DNA of 64,000 bases, taken from the NCBI GenBank assembly GCA_002989075.1, contig PSQN01000007.1, positions 1,430,206-1,494,205 of the forward strand. Direction: 5' to 3'. This document shows, piece by piece, positions 20,861-31,037 of this stretch (position 1 is the first letter of the stretch; every line of letters starts with the position of its first letter). This DNA comes from Arthonia radiata. Its lineage: Eukaryota > Ascomycota > Arthoniomycetes > Arthoniales > Arthoniaceae. The translations under genes were made by a program, and so were the position numbers. The notes under the pieces were generated by a model that had not been told where the DNA came from, searched no databases, and was given only the letters and a program-made list of their open reading frames with translations.

Positions 20861-21707
20861 TCATATATCCAACCTAATGATGGTGTCGATACGACTCTCG
20901 TAGAATTGTAAAAGGCTCTCCGCTGCGTTCTCGGTTGCACTGCGCGCAATGACATTGGGATTCAGCCTCGTACGCGCGGCCGCGATCTGATCTCTGAGCC
21001 ATCTGCGTACGCGGTTCTGCACGGTAGTGAAGTAGTCCAAGTTGAATGCGCGCGTTGCAGCGACAATGTTTGCTGCCCCAAGGCGCTCATACCTGTCAAC
21101 CTCCAGTCGAACATCTCTGAGTACGTTCGCTCGTCGGTCTCTAAACGCCTGCAGTCTCATGTAGTTGAACAATTCAAAGACCTGGTTCTCAGCCTTAGTC
21201 AGTGTTAGTAATGGAGCGGTAACTACCACATTTAGCCTCTTACCATACCTACCACGCTTTTAGGCCCTTAGTTACCGGTAACTGTAGTGTATACCTACTA
21301 TCGGGTATCTGCCAAGGATTGCCTAAACCGGTATTCGGTAGTTCCCTCTGGCCCCCCGACATACACCCGACCACACTCTGCGCGAAGAACGCAACCTATC
21401 CTTACCTGTTTGGGCTAGTGCGTAGTTACCACGGCGTACACAGACAAAATATTCGGTGACTAGGGCCAAAGGAGGGCTTACCATACCTACTATCTACTAC
21501 GGTATCTATACCTACCAAATACCTTACCGCTCCATTACTAACACTGGCCTTAGTTCGGGCAGAGTTTCTGAACGGTAGCTGGGCCAAGTTGATTACGAGT
21601 AAGCCGAAGTAGCAGTCAGGCAGACACTCACCTTTATTCCGTCGGTCTCTTTCAACGGCGCAACACGACAGGCGGTCTGCAGTAGTTGACTTCCCACATC
21701 GCCTCAT
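20861..21707 (-). pseudogene. Hypothetical ORF split by a hAT-type MITE
   Basis: The 3' part (20861-21191) encodes a charged helical protein ending AESLLQFYESRIDTIIRLDI. The 5' part (21547-21707) starts at an ATG at 21707 and ends FRNSARTKA. The 347-bp insert plus one copy of its 8-bp target duplication separate them. Without those 355 bases the frame runs straight through (ARTKA-ENQVFELFNYMRL) for 163 residues. The insert, now 21200-21546, brings stops in this frame. The first 56 bases overlap the 3' end of the 220-residue gene in a different frame. I do not recognise the protein. An intron at about 21560-21615 (GTGAGT donor, GCCCAG acceptor) is a possible alternative start structure. Confidence 0.5.
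21200..21546. mobile_element. Non-autonomous hAT-type MITE, 347 bp
   Basis: The element has 23-bp terminal inverted repeats beginning CAGTGTTAGTAATGGAGCGG, present exactly at both ends. It is flanked by an exact 8-bp duplication, GCCTTAGT (21192-21199 and 21547-21554). An 8-bp duplication with CAGTG termini is the hallmark of hAT transposons. The inside is rich in TACC/GGTA words and has no transposase. Exact ends and duplication point to a recent insertion. It interrupts the minus-strand ORF at 20861-21707. Confidence 0.92.
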
Positions 21708-22314
21708 CGCACAACCAACTGTATACAGTCGGAACCAGGATGAACAATGATACTCTCATATACCCAATATCACAGTCCGCTGATCCATCATCGTCTTTTC
21801 GAACATCTTCGCGAATGGGGCCCCAAACATTCCAACGTGCGTCGATGATATTCACCCAGCCATGGCCTTTCACATCGGGCTGCTCGGGAGGAGGACCGCT
21901 CAACACTGCGTTCAGAGAGTCTGTATCAACGAGTAGGCAGTATTGATATTGGGGCGTCGGCGGGATCTCGGACGGTGGCAGTGTCTCACCGCCTGTCAAC
22001 GTGCGTTGACACCAGGCTCGGAAATGATCACGGATGTCGTCTGCAGAGGCTTGGCCGTAAGCAGTCTCGTCGCTCATGACGATCAAGTTGAAGGTTTCCA
22101 TCATTCCCGCGTTATTGTCTGCGGCTAATCCCCGCTCAACTCGCTGTCTCAAGATGTCCTCGAAGCGTAACCAGGCATCGTCGTGACCGTAAGTGCAGCG
22201 GTATACGACCAAGCCCCACGAGGGCTGGTTGTATCCTTGGCGTTGCGCATCGATCTTTCGTGACGGTGAAAGTTCCCGCCATGCCGGGCTCATGGTGGTA
22301 AAGGCAGCCGCCAT
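21652..22314 (-). CDS. Conserved fungal hypothetical protein, 220 residues
   Basis: A single exon from the ATG at 22314. Landmarks are SWGLVVYRCTYGHDDAWLRFEDIL, then DDIRDHFRAWCQ, YQYCLLVDTDSLNAVL, GHGWVNIIDARWN and a C-terminal DIGYMRVSLFILVPTVYSWLCD ending WEVNYCRPP. This order (WG..VYR.TYG..., a fragment F..W, YCL.VD..., G.V..ID..W, D.G.M.V....P..Y, YY.RPP) is one I know from many uncharacterised ascomycete proteins, often in lineage-specific expansions. No enzymatic motif, signal peptide or membrane segment is visible. The frame is intact. Confidence 0.72.
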   Translation of the reverse strand: MAAAFTTMSPAWRELSPSRKIDAQRQGYNQPSWGLVVYRCTYGHDDAWLRFEDILRQRVERGLAADNNAGMMETFNLIVMSDETAYGQASADDIRDHFRAWCQRTLTGGETLPPSEIPPTPQYQYCLLVDTDSLNAVLSGPPPEQPDVKGHGWVNIIDARWNVWGPIREDVRKDDDGSADCDIGYMRVSLFILVPTVYSWLCDEAMWEVNYCRPPVVLRR

Positions 22315-23070
22315 TGCAGGACGCGAAATCAGACGGATGCGTTCGGAGAATAGGTCGACAAACAGGTTTGAGTGAGGCAGACGAAATGGCAGCGAGCATG
22401 GGGGTTAGCTAGTTCTTATATGTTGCCTGATCCTACCAGGATCGGTAACTTGCTGACTAGTGCTGCACGTCCTCTGAGAAGGAACGAGATACTTTTCGCT
22501 CTCCCTTGTAAACAAAGATGGAAATGGCAAATAATAAATTACGACGGACGACAACCCATGATAGGGGACACAAGTTGGTTGCGTTGAGATCAACGATAAA
22601 ATCGTTGACGCCTTTTGGCAGACATATCTTGGCGTGCTTGGCAGCTAATCACCTCCCGTCTGTGTTCTTGCCCACTTCGAGTGTACGCGCGGGCTACGGT
22701 CAACATTTCCACAGGCAGATGCGCAGGGGTGTTGTCAACAAAGCAACCCGTCATGGTCGCAAAGAATGAGTCGCATGCAAACGATGCGTTGCCTACCGCA
22801 AGACGTGACGATTACCCACATGACTCTGAGCAAGCTGGATGAATGGCATTGCCCCAGTGAGTTGCGTCCGCCTGCACGCTACTGGTGTGCGTTGCTCGCC
22901 ACGCCTGCATTCAAGTCATTGGACGGTTTGTATGCGCACAGAGGTCTCTAGGGGCTTTATCCGAATATTCACTTCGCAGCCTTCGTTTCTCACACATACA
23001 TAAGTTGTAGCGCGCCAGACATTCTGCATTACACATCTCAGCTGTCGGTGTCCCTAACGCTTATTGAAAC
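22315..23070. other. Divergent intergenic region
   Basis: About 750 bases between the divergently transcribed 220-residue gene and the LysM gene. It should hold both promoters. No repeat or additional gene is seen. Confidence 0.4.
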
Positions 23071-24621
23071 ATGCTAATCAATACCAATGGACTGTTCACG
23101 CGCCTGACTTGGCTTTACCCAGGCTGGCTCACCCTCGCGATCACCGTGCAAGGCCAGCAACCTGCCGACTCCCCTTTGCTTATTGTGCCCGATGGCATCA
23201 GCGACAGATGCTTCGATGCGATCAACGGATCTATTGTGCAATGTCACCACAGTCTGACAGATCTGGCTTTTGAGTGCGGCCAGGCTGCACGGCATCTCGT
23301 TCTTCTCCGTAGCATTAGAGGCTAACGTGAAGCACAGCAACCAGCGCCTCCAGTCTCTAGATACATTGCAACAGCTGTGCACATCCAATTGTTATGGATC
23401 GCTGGTCGATGCGAAAGCTACTATATCCGACTCATGTTCTGGCAGTGACGGCTTTGATGTCGATGGCATAAGGTATCCTGGTAAGCCCCAATCTGTCTCC
23501 TATGTTGCAGTAGCTGTGACCTCGGTCATTATCATACTGACCGCCTTCCAGCAACATATTTAGCAGACCTCTTCACGTACACCCACAACATCTCCTGTAT
23601 GACCGACTCGTAAGTACTCTACACCCGCGCCAACCAACAGCATACTAACACGCCAAGCTGCACTGGAGAATATTGCGACGTGCTCCTCGCTCAGCAAAGC
23701 TCGAATCCCTGTAGCGAGTGCTCTTTGCGCACGCTGGCTTCCCAGCTCAACTCCCCATATGGATACGACTCCGATCTCGCTTCTTCCTTCTCGTCGCTTA
23801 CCACCAGCTGCTCCGCAACCTCATACGCTATCACGACGCTAACGTCCCCGCCGTGGTCATCAACAGCAACCCAAACAGCGATGACCAATCCCACCCCCAG
23901 CTGCGAAATCACTTATCGCAAAGCCCCCGGCCAGACCTGCAATGAAATCGCCCGCTCGCAGTCCGTCTCGACACTCTCGCTCATCGCAGCCAATAGCTGG
24001 GATTTGTTCTGCGCTTTCATTCCCAGCGACGCGACTGACATTTGCCTGCCTCGCCGCTGCAAGACTGCCACGTTTACAGCCCAGGATACGTGCGATTCTG
24101 TGGCATGGTCCAACACGATCACGGTCGATCAATTGATGGAATGGAACCCGACCATCAATCCTTACTGCCAAAATCTGAACCGTCTATATGACAGCCAGGT
24201 CTGCGTGGGGCCACCTGACGCCGCGCTGAACACCACTGAGAGCACAATATGTACGTCTGCGGCGGAACTAACGGCACCCCTTCAGCCGACTCTACCGAGT
24301 AATTGGTCAGCCATACTGTCGCCGGGGGACCCATTTTTCACCATATCGCCGGATGATACGGTTTCTTGTGTGACGGAGCCAGCCACTCTAACGCAAGGAA
24401 CTGGTGTAGCTTCACAGCCGACTTCCGTCATACAGCTGTCTGATGGTCAGGTGCAGGCCCCTACGAGCGCACCCCCTGGCAGCTACTCTGGCGTATCGCA
24501 GATAGCTGACGGGCAAGTCCAGGCCCCTTCTCCTGCGCCTCCTCCAAGCTACGGTGCGGTCACGCAAGCTTCGTATGGGCAGGTGCAGGCGCCTACAAGC
24601 TACCAGCATGGCTCTGGTTGA
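23071..24621 (+). CDS. Secreted LysM-domain protein with C-terminal PIR-like repeats
   Basis: Four exons (23071-23273, 23338-23480, 23552-23609, 23658-24621) with introns of 64, 71 and 48 bp give 455 residues. A hydrophobic N-terminus (WLYPGWLTLAITVQG) acts as signal peptide. A Cys-rich N-terminal module follows (CFDAINGSIVQC, QQLCTSNC, CMTDSCTGEYCDVLL, CSECSLRTLASQLNSPYGYD), known from fungal LysM proteins. Two LysM-like modules come next: CEITYRKAPGQTCNEIARSQ, and ATFTAQDTCDSVAWSNTITV ending in NPTINPYC. LysM binds chitin or chitin fragments. The tail has three PIR-type units (QLSDGQVQAP, QIADGQVQAP, QASYGQVQAP). In yeast the Gln of such motifs links proteins to beta-1,3-glucan. A wall-anchored chitin binder is the inferred role. 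Confidence 0.82.
24421..24600 (+). repeat. PIR-like repeats in the LysM protein
   Basis: Three units with core DGQVQAP (third unit YGQVQAP), spaced by Ser/Pro/Gly-rich linkers, lie in the last 60 codons. They fit the PIR consensus Q-[IL]-x-D-G-Q-[IVP]-Q. Confidence 0.75.
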
Positions 24622-25443
24622 ATCGTCGGCGGAAAGGCCGAAAGAAGGGACCGAAGTCGAGTCTCGAGGCGGCGATATCCGAGGCTCGCGTATCATCTGA
24701 CAATGTTGCTAGTCATACTACCCAAGAACTAAAAACATACCGCAACGCTTCTCTTCATGTCAAAGACATAGCTTTCTTCTTTCCCTTGAAGTTTTAGCGT
24801 ACGGCAATCCCAAGAGCTGAAACTTTCAGAATTAGCAGAATGTTACGTGATCTGAGAGTGATCTGATTACGTTCTATAAATTTCCCTACTTCGTTCTGGT
24901 GGGTACGGCAATCGAGTGCAACCCAAAGATGCCCAGCGCTGGTCGCGCGACGCACTTGTTTGATCTACCCCATCCCTCGTTCGACTTGTAGCACTTATAA
25001 TCGCAGCCACGAAGCTCAGCACAGCCTTCTTCGCGGTATTCAATGGCGCCAAATACAGCAGCTTGTAATCTACGATCAATTCTTACACCATAGATCAACG
25101 ACCAGCAAGCGGATAGCAAGATCATTCATGACGGATGGCGGCTTCTTCCCATTGATGCGTTGCACAGCAATGAGTGTCCATTTTTCTAGAGCATTTATGT
25201 CCACGGTCCTAATCAGATGGTGCGACTTACAGACATCCGGATGCCATGCGAAGAAAATTGGTCTGAACTTTGGCGATGTGGTATCTCGACGGCAGTCGCT
25301 ACGTTGGCTCTTCGGTCGCACCTCATCTCGCCCACGTTTTGCTCTGCTCTTCCTCGCGTTCTTCGCCCGATGATCGCGACCTCAGCGCTGTCAGCGTTGG
25401 TCACGCCGAGCACCTTGTCGAATCACGCCCACCCTCAACGCCC
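24622..25443. other. Intergenic region with an unassigned small ORF
   Basis: The minus strand has two overlapping frames (25076-25321 and 24886-25125). One carries four cysteines (EEGCAELRGCDYKCYKSNEG), which might be part of a small gene. I could not find a consistent start, intron chain or family, so no CDS is called. Confidence 0.35.
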
Positions 25444-26103
25444 CTACCCAGTACTGGTTGAGCCGACGTCGCCGTCGGTCGACTCCTGGAACTGCTTTGG
25501 ACCTCTGACGGGAGACCCGTCGCTGCCCATTCCATAATAAAATTGCTCAGCTTGGGCACGAAGTTCTTCAGCGCGCATAGCCATCTCTGTATGGCCCTCT
25601 GATTGCGCAAGAGAACCGAGTCCTTCGAGCTCCTCGAGGATGGGCTCCATCATGTAGAAGACGAGATCTTCTGCTTTGCTGCCGGCCTCTGCTTGTTTGT
25701 GCCCAGAATGCCCAACCCAGCTGTCGGGGACGTGACTGCGCTCCTAAGTCGACTGGTATCAGCAGCTCATTTCAAGCACCACGCGGCACAAATGTCAGAG
25801 GCACAGCATACCGCGTTGTAGAACTTGCGAAGGTCTTCTTGCTCCGGCGCTGTGGAGGCTTCGTGCTTCTCGTGCGCCGTGTCCTGATACTCATCGGCAA
25901 GATCCCAGTCTCCCCACCACGTGCTTTTTACGGCGGCTTCGAGGGTGATGAGGTATTGAACCACCTCCGTAAGAGTGTAGAGCTTTTTCTCAAGGGACTG
26001 CATTGTTACTAGGGGCTCAACTGATCGTGCATCAGCTTGAATCGTCAGGCAAATGTGGAACGGGCTCACTTGTCCCTTCTTCGTTGCTCATTCTGGTATC
26101 CAT
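25444..26103 (-). CDS. Small acidic helical protein, cluster family member E
   Basis: Three exons, 26070-26103, 25812-26020 and 25444-25743, with introns of 49 and 68 bp, give 180 residues. The domain begins KKLYTLTEVVQYLITLEAAV. It continues with DEYQDTAHEKHEAS, matching KYQKVTAQKHNEAA of member F and TYRQTNVDKHNHS of member C. After the second intron come SWVGHSGHKQ, AEDLVFYMMEPILEELEGLG and a long Ala/Glu helix. The second intron falls at the same place and phase (0) as the single intron of member F, which supports common descent. No signal peptide or known catalytic motif. Function unknown. Confidence 0.65.
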
Positions 26104-26462
26104 GCAGTTGTGGTTGTTATGTGAATTCGTGTCGCGGTGGATTGATGGGAAGGATACAAAGAAGAAGGAAGGGAAGAGACGCCGTTTCGTTTCCAAAGCG
26201 AGAACTGCAAGGTGAGATTCTTGAGCAACTACGACGCTCACCATGTGGTTGCAACAGGTACGTAATTTTGCTCCTTCCCGCTCGCATCACCATTAGGCCG
26301 CTATCATGGCCGGTTTACAACATCACATCCTGTTCAGCTTCCCACTCAACATATCACCCCTCCACTTCTCCACTCAATCACATCAGATCGCAAGCTGACC
26401 GCAAGGCGTAATCTGGATTCTGCCAAAAGCTGCAGCCGGCAAACCCCAGGCTCGAACGCAAT
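26104..26462. other. Intergenic region between family members
   Basis: About 360 bases separate members E and F. I see no gene or repeat in it. Confidence 0.4.
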
Positions 26463-26922
26463 CTATTCATCCCTGCGAGCCTTGCGAATCAGAAGCTCAG
26501 TAAATTCCTGGATTCTCGCGTGACCAGCCTCCTCAGCGGCAACACGTATCTCGTCCAGCTCCTCAATTATGAGTTCAACGACTTCATCCAGCAGCTCGTA
26601 CCCTTCATCAACCGCCTTCGCCTGCTCTGGCTCAAGCTGGTCATTCCAGTCGGACTCTTGCGTCCACATGTTTTCCTGGATCGTCGCGTCAGCCTGCGCC
26701 AGGACGCGTGAGGCATAGCATTGAGAGTACCGCAAGATAATCAGCTTGATCTTTCTCGTTCCCTGACGCTGCTGCTTCATTATGCTTTTGAGCGGTGACC
26801 TTTTGGTACTTTTCTTTGAGCTGGCTGTCTGGCTCCCACGTGTTGTCGATGGCCTTCTTGCAGGCTTGGAGGTAGATGATGACTTCGTAGTAGGCGTTCA
26901 GTCGCGCTGTGATGGAGGGCAT
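26463..26922 (-). CDS. Small acidic helical protein, cluster family member F
   Basis: Two exons, 26731-26922 and 26463-26693, give 140 residues from the ATG at 26922. The intron is only 37 bp (26694-26730, GTACTC ... GCGCAG), at the low limit for fungi. Its phase and position match the second intron of member E. The product begins SITARLNAYYEVIIYLQACK, then KYQKVTAQKHNEAAASGN, WTQESDWNDQLEPEQ and DEGYELLDEVVELIIEELDE, and ends in a Lys/Arg-rich helix. It is the most compact version of the domain. If the 37-bp segment is not spliced, the protein stops after GAG and would be truncated. Confidence 0.6.
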
Positions 26923-27197
26923 GACGCAGGTATCCTGCGCAAATGAGGTGTCAGTAGCTGTCAACTGCTAGAGCAGCGAAGGTGACCTACCGTATGCTGT
27001 GCTCTCAGACGATGATGAGGTCTTGTGCGCTGGGAAGAATGTTGAGACGAATGGATAGGTCAGGGACGGGGTTTCTACGTCGACGTGAGGTGAAAGGGTC
27101 ATTGCATGTTTGTTATCTAGCTTGCACATGCTTTACTTGCTGCAGCATCATTGCTCCACTCAAAGCACTGGAAACTCCGCAGCATCCTTTGCCGATG

Positions 27198-27590
27198 TCA
27201 AGCCCTACGCAGCCGCCATAACATCATACTCACTCTGGCTTTGTCATCCTCACTGCATCCCTCCTCCCTAGTCGCAGCTAGCAGATCACTGCTAATCTCC
27301 ATCTCCATCGCCTTGAGCACAGCAAGGAGTTCCCTTTGCGTCGCATGAGCCGACTCTTTTTTGGCACGCTGTTCCGGAACGGTCTTGAAGCCGCAAGCCT
27401 CTTGATAGTACCACCTTCTCAGCTCAGGGGGATCTTCTGGACTCCGACGGCGGTATTTCTTGTGACAGTAGCTAACATAGTTCCCTTCACTCTTGAGTTC
27501 AGTTTTAATCATGTCTCGTAGGATGGTTCGACAGGCGAGCATGTAGTTGAGCGCGCCTTCGAGGGCGTCAAGCTTCATGTTGGACGTCAT
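27198..27590 (-). CDS. Small helical protein, cluster family member G
   Basis: A single exon of 130 residues from the ATG at 27590. KLDALEGALNYMLACRTIL corresponds to the first helix. YVSYCHKKYRRRS and PPELRRWYYQEACGF correspond to QKYEYHACCEAA and PRELEWYEAECNW in member A. ATQRELLAVLKAMEMEISSDLL is the second Leu-rich helix. It is more basic in the middle than its relatives. The gene stands about 280 bases from member F and 320 from member H, in the same orientation. Function unknown. Confidence 0.6.
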   Translation of the reverse strand: MTSNMKLDALEGALNYMLACRTILRDMIKTELKSEGNYVSYCHKKYRRRSPEDPPELRRWYYQEACGFKTVPEQRAKKESAHATQRELLAVLKAMEMEISSDLLAATREEGCSEDDKARVSMMLWRLRRA

Positions 27591-27910
27591 TGTTTAGGAG
27601 TCCGTGCTGAACGATGTGGATCTTAGCAAGAGATGGTTGGGGGCCGCTATTGATTAGTCAGTGCTAAAGAGATGCGGATAATCATATGCATAAGAAAAGA
27701 AAGAGGAAGTAAGGGGGAGTGCAGGAAGTGAAGGCGATCTCGAAAGATGCCTGGTGTTCACCCGCTTTCAGGTTTTTTCGTCTAGGTGGCGCTTTCCCTT
27801 GTCCAGAAAGTCGCCTACTGCGCATCTCAGACGGCGCAATCGTCCCTAATCCAGCAGCTGTCCTTACCGCGCATACACTTGCAACTGCTCCCCGCCTCAG
27901 AGATCCCGTC
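27591..27910. other. Intergenic region between family members
   Basis: About 320 bases between members G and H. No gene is seen. Confidence 0.4.
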
Positions 27911-28554
27911 TCACAGAGACATCTCAAAGCGCGCCAACAGCCTCTCCGCATTTTGCAAGACTTCTTCGGCATCCTCGTCACCATCGCCCTCAACTTCGAG
28001 CTCTACAATCATTTCATGAATCAACGCGAACACCAGAGTCTTGAACCCCGGCTCATCCCCGTCGCCAATGACTCCACCATTGCGTGCAGCCTTGTTGGTA
28101 ACGTGATCTTCGTCGTCGTCGTTTGCGGCATACTTGTATGCTTCCTCAGCTTCGTATACGTAGAAGTCGTAGGCGTCATCAGCTTCAGAACCTTGGAGAT
28201 CACGGTTGAGAATGTCTTCGGCATGCTCCTCACAATTCTGCGCGTACTGGAGGGTTTGGTTAGCAGGTATCCCAGGGAGCAGGAATGAAAATGGAATGAT
28301 AAAATGCTTACGCAATCCCAGAGGTCGTCATCTTCAGCGCTAGTCAGGTTCTGTCAGCACATCGCAGTCGCTGCTACTGCTTCAAGGTTGGGTGCTTACC
28401 ATTCGTCGGACATAGCTGAGTAGCAGGTGCGAAGGTAATCGAGAATCTCGATAAAGTTGCAAAGCTTGGCTTTGCTCATGCCACCGTTGGAAGGCGCGAT
28501 GTTGGCTTCAGTGGCGCCAGAAGCCGTGCCAGAACTGCTGTCTGGGGCAGACAT
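27911..28554 (-). CDS. Small acidic helical protein, cluster family member H
   Basis: Three exons, 28400-28554, 28312-28339 (a 28-base microexon) and 27911-28246, give 172 residues. The introns are 60 bp (28340-28399) and 65 bp. An Ser/Ala-rich leader (MSAPDSSSGTASGATEANIA) precedes the first helix KLCNFIEILDYLRTCYSAM. The middle has LWDCYAQNCEEHAEDI and DAYDFYVYEAEEAYKYA. The last part has FKTLVFALIHEMIVELEVEG and an acidic helix. The protein is very acidic (runs of Asp/Glu near residues 115-125). It shares the YLxxC...A helix with members A, F and G. An alternative start lies at the ATG at 28479. Confidence 0.62.
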
Positions 28555-28953
28555 GTTGGTCGGATCTCAACAGTCGCAGTAGGTAAAGGAGTGGTGAGAT
28601 GAAAGTTGTCGGCAGGTCTTCGCATGCAAGTGAGCGTGTCGTCTGAAGCCACGTCCAAGCACCAATATCTAGGTGCGCCACTTGAGGCTGTGCTTTCCGA
28701 AAAAGGAAGTCGCAACAAAGTGGTGCACAACATGGAAACAGTGAGATATCCGTTAATCAGATCAAAACAGTCTGGTAGGAACCAAACGGGAGCCAAATAG
28801 TGCTCGAACCCAACAGCATAAGCCAGATTTCCAAGAACCGATCATTTCCTGTGCTACCGGGGTATATTCATGATTTCTCATCTTGCTTCAAAGAACAGCC
28901 CTTCCCGGCCAGTCAAAAACCACACCAACCTGAATTGTGCTGTACAGAGAGCT
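28555..28953. other. Intergenic region
   Basis: About 400 bases between family member H and the 3' end of the surface-protein gene. Only short ORFs without character. Confidence 0.4.
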
Positions 28954-30086
28954 TTACCAAATCAGCGCAGCAGCACCCACGACAATACCCAGCGCAAAAG
29001 TCGCGGCCCAGATCATCGGTTGCGCGCCAGCAGGCGCCAAACCGCCAGCTCTTTGTCCTTGAGGCTGGCTTGACCCACTACTGCCACTGCTGCCGTAGCT
29101 AGTATCATCACCACCTGATCTTAAGCTCGTCCCGAACGGGTTGCTGCTGGTAGTGCGCGAAGCCGATTGTTGCGTGAAGAGGTTGGCTGAGCTGCGTGTG
29201 GCGGGTACAGCGGAGTCGCCAGCGGTGGCAGCGGTTGCGCTAATACGCACGTTACCACCACCAGCGGCTGCAATGACGGTCATAGTAAATGAGTCTTCCG
29301 AGCAGTCGCCGTCAGACTGTACGCTGATTAGCGCATGATCGAGAGGGTTTCAAATGACGCGATTTGCGCTTACCGTGTCGCAGCATTTCCCAGGGGTTGA
29401 GGAGCATGTCTGTCCAATATAGCAGTGGCCTGCATTGAAGATCAGCAAACGCTTGAGCACGCTAAGGTGCTTCGTTCTCCTCTACTTACTACCATCGGCA
29501 CAGCAAACCTCGTCTGAACCGGGATCGTAGCAGCCGTTTGATCCGCAAGACGTGTAGTCTGATCCAAATTCGCCCTCACATGTGCCGTCTATGTTGCCAC
29601 CGAGCGTGCCCGATGAGGAGGACGACGACGTTGCTGCAGGGGATCGAGTTGAAGATCGAGTCGAGGTGAGCGATGCTCTGGTGATAGAGCCAATCGATGG
29701 CGTGCTTATACCCGAGCCGGAACCAGAAGAGTAGTTGCACACCGTTGTTGAATCATTTGGATTATAGCAGTCCACGTCGCTGCCAGACGGGCAGGAAACG
29801 TAGCCAGCTCCAAAGCCTGCGCTTGGTTAGCAGGCAAACACCGCCCTGATTCATCATAGGCATCCACCACTTGTTGGGCAAACGTACACTGGACACAGCT
29901 GCCACCGTTGTTGCAGAGATCGGGCACGGTCACCTGTCTCGATTGGAGACCTGCTGGGTTTACAGAGTCCCGCACGGTGAGACGACGCGGAGGAAGAGTC
30001 CGATAGTGTGCGTCAGAGAGACCCAGCGCAGCCGGAGCAGTCAGAAAGACCAGGCTCAAGAAGAGAGGCAGTTTGGTTGGCGCCAT
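28954..30086 (-). CDS. Secreted Cys-rich surface protein, probable GPI anchor
   Basis: Four exons, 29888-30086, 29490-29816, 29374-29429 and 28954-29316, with introns of 71, 60 and 57 bp, give 314 residues. The start is the ATG at 30086. The signal peptide is MAPTKLPLFLSLVFLTAPAALG. The Cys-rich core reads CNNGGSCVQCFGAGYVSCPSGSDVDCYNP, then CEGEFGSDYTSCGSNGCYDP, EVCCADGSHCYIGQTCSS and GKCCDTSDGDCSED, with a Ser/Thr-rich spacer between the first two. The C-terminal 80 residues are Ser/Gly-rich and end in a hydrophobic stretch with no basic tail (MIWAATFALGIVVGAAALIW), as GPI signals do. Homologues are common, uncharacterised ascomycete proteins. Single-pass membrane anchoring is the alternative. 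Confidence 0.75.
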
Positions 30087-31037
30087 TACAGTCACAGGCA
30101 ACAATATTCTTGCTGGACTTGTTTAATGTTCCCTGAGTGTCCACGTCGCTGTCCTTAGCCTGGCGAGTCCTGAAATACGACAAACAAGTGGGCTTTGCTG
30201 GAGCTCTTATGCCCCAACACTCTCTGACCAAGCTCGCATGAGTCGACATGGTGCGCATTGCTGTGTTGACAGGCAGCGAGGCTAGCCATGTGGTCTGCGG
30301 CCCTGAGTGGTGAAGCGCTGGGACCTGGCGAACCCGAACGGGATAGGTAAGATTGAGGTGTTGTTGTTTCATAGGCATTCAAGCGCTACAGTCACTCGGC
30401 TCCACGACGGTCCAATTAAGCAACTGTTAAATTGAGCCGCAGGGCCGGCAAGCTTTGGCGCGTCCGTCCAAATAAGCGAGAGGGTTGTCGAAAGGAGGCA
30501 TGGTCGCCAAGACCGCCAAGACCAAGACACGGTACAGAGACAAGGCTGGCCATTCTCGGGGTCATACAAAACACATTTGGGCAATATCTTGTACGCGCCC
30601 TCTACGAGGTACCCGCCGCCGCTTGACTTGGGGTAGCTAGCCCAGGCACGATGTTGCGGCAGTGCCTTGGTGCGCGTGATAGCCGTTGAGAGTTCCGCGA
30701 GAGGCGAAGCAGCGACGTGTTTAGACTTGGTTCTTCTTCAAGGCAGCCCAGTGCTCTCAAAGGTATAAAGCTGTGTTGGACGCAGGAAAAATTAGTAGAG
30801 CAGCAACAGTGGTTGTTTAATCGGAAGGACCCTTCAGAGCCTGAACGCAGGTCTCGCGGTCCATCTGCGTCTCGACCCGGACCCGCAGGTTTACGCGCTT
30901 TGAGAGGACCATCAACGGTCGTCAGCGTCAGCGTCAAAGATGAGCGGACGTCTAGTGAACAGAATAGACAAATTCAAGCTTGAAAACAGACTAACAAGCG
31001 CCGCTGAACGCCATTGATATGTTCTGCACCAGCTCTA
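30087..31037. other. Intergenic region
   Basis: About 950 bases. Short ORFs occur on both strands (for example 30602-30983) without recognisable domains or consistent splice structure. I call no gene. Confidence 0.4.

Noticed and set aside
24867-25413. Cys-containing minus-strand ORFs as a further family member or small effector
   Set aside because: No YLxxC helix, no signal peptide, and no intron chain that joins the frames consistently.
16054-28554. Secondary-metabolite gene cluster
   Set aside because: No backbone enzyme (PKS, NRPS, terpene synthase), cytochrome P450, transporter or pathway regulator is present.
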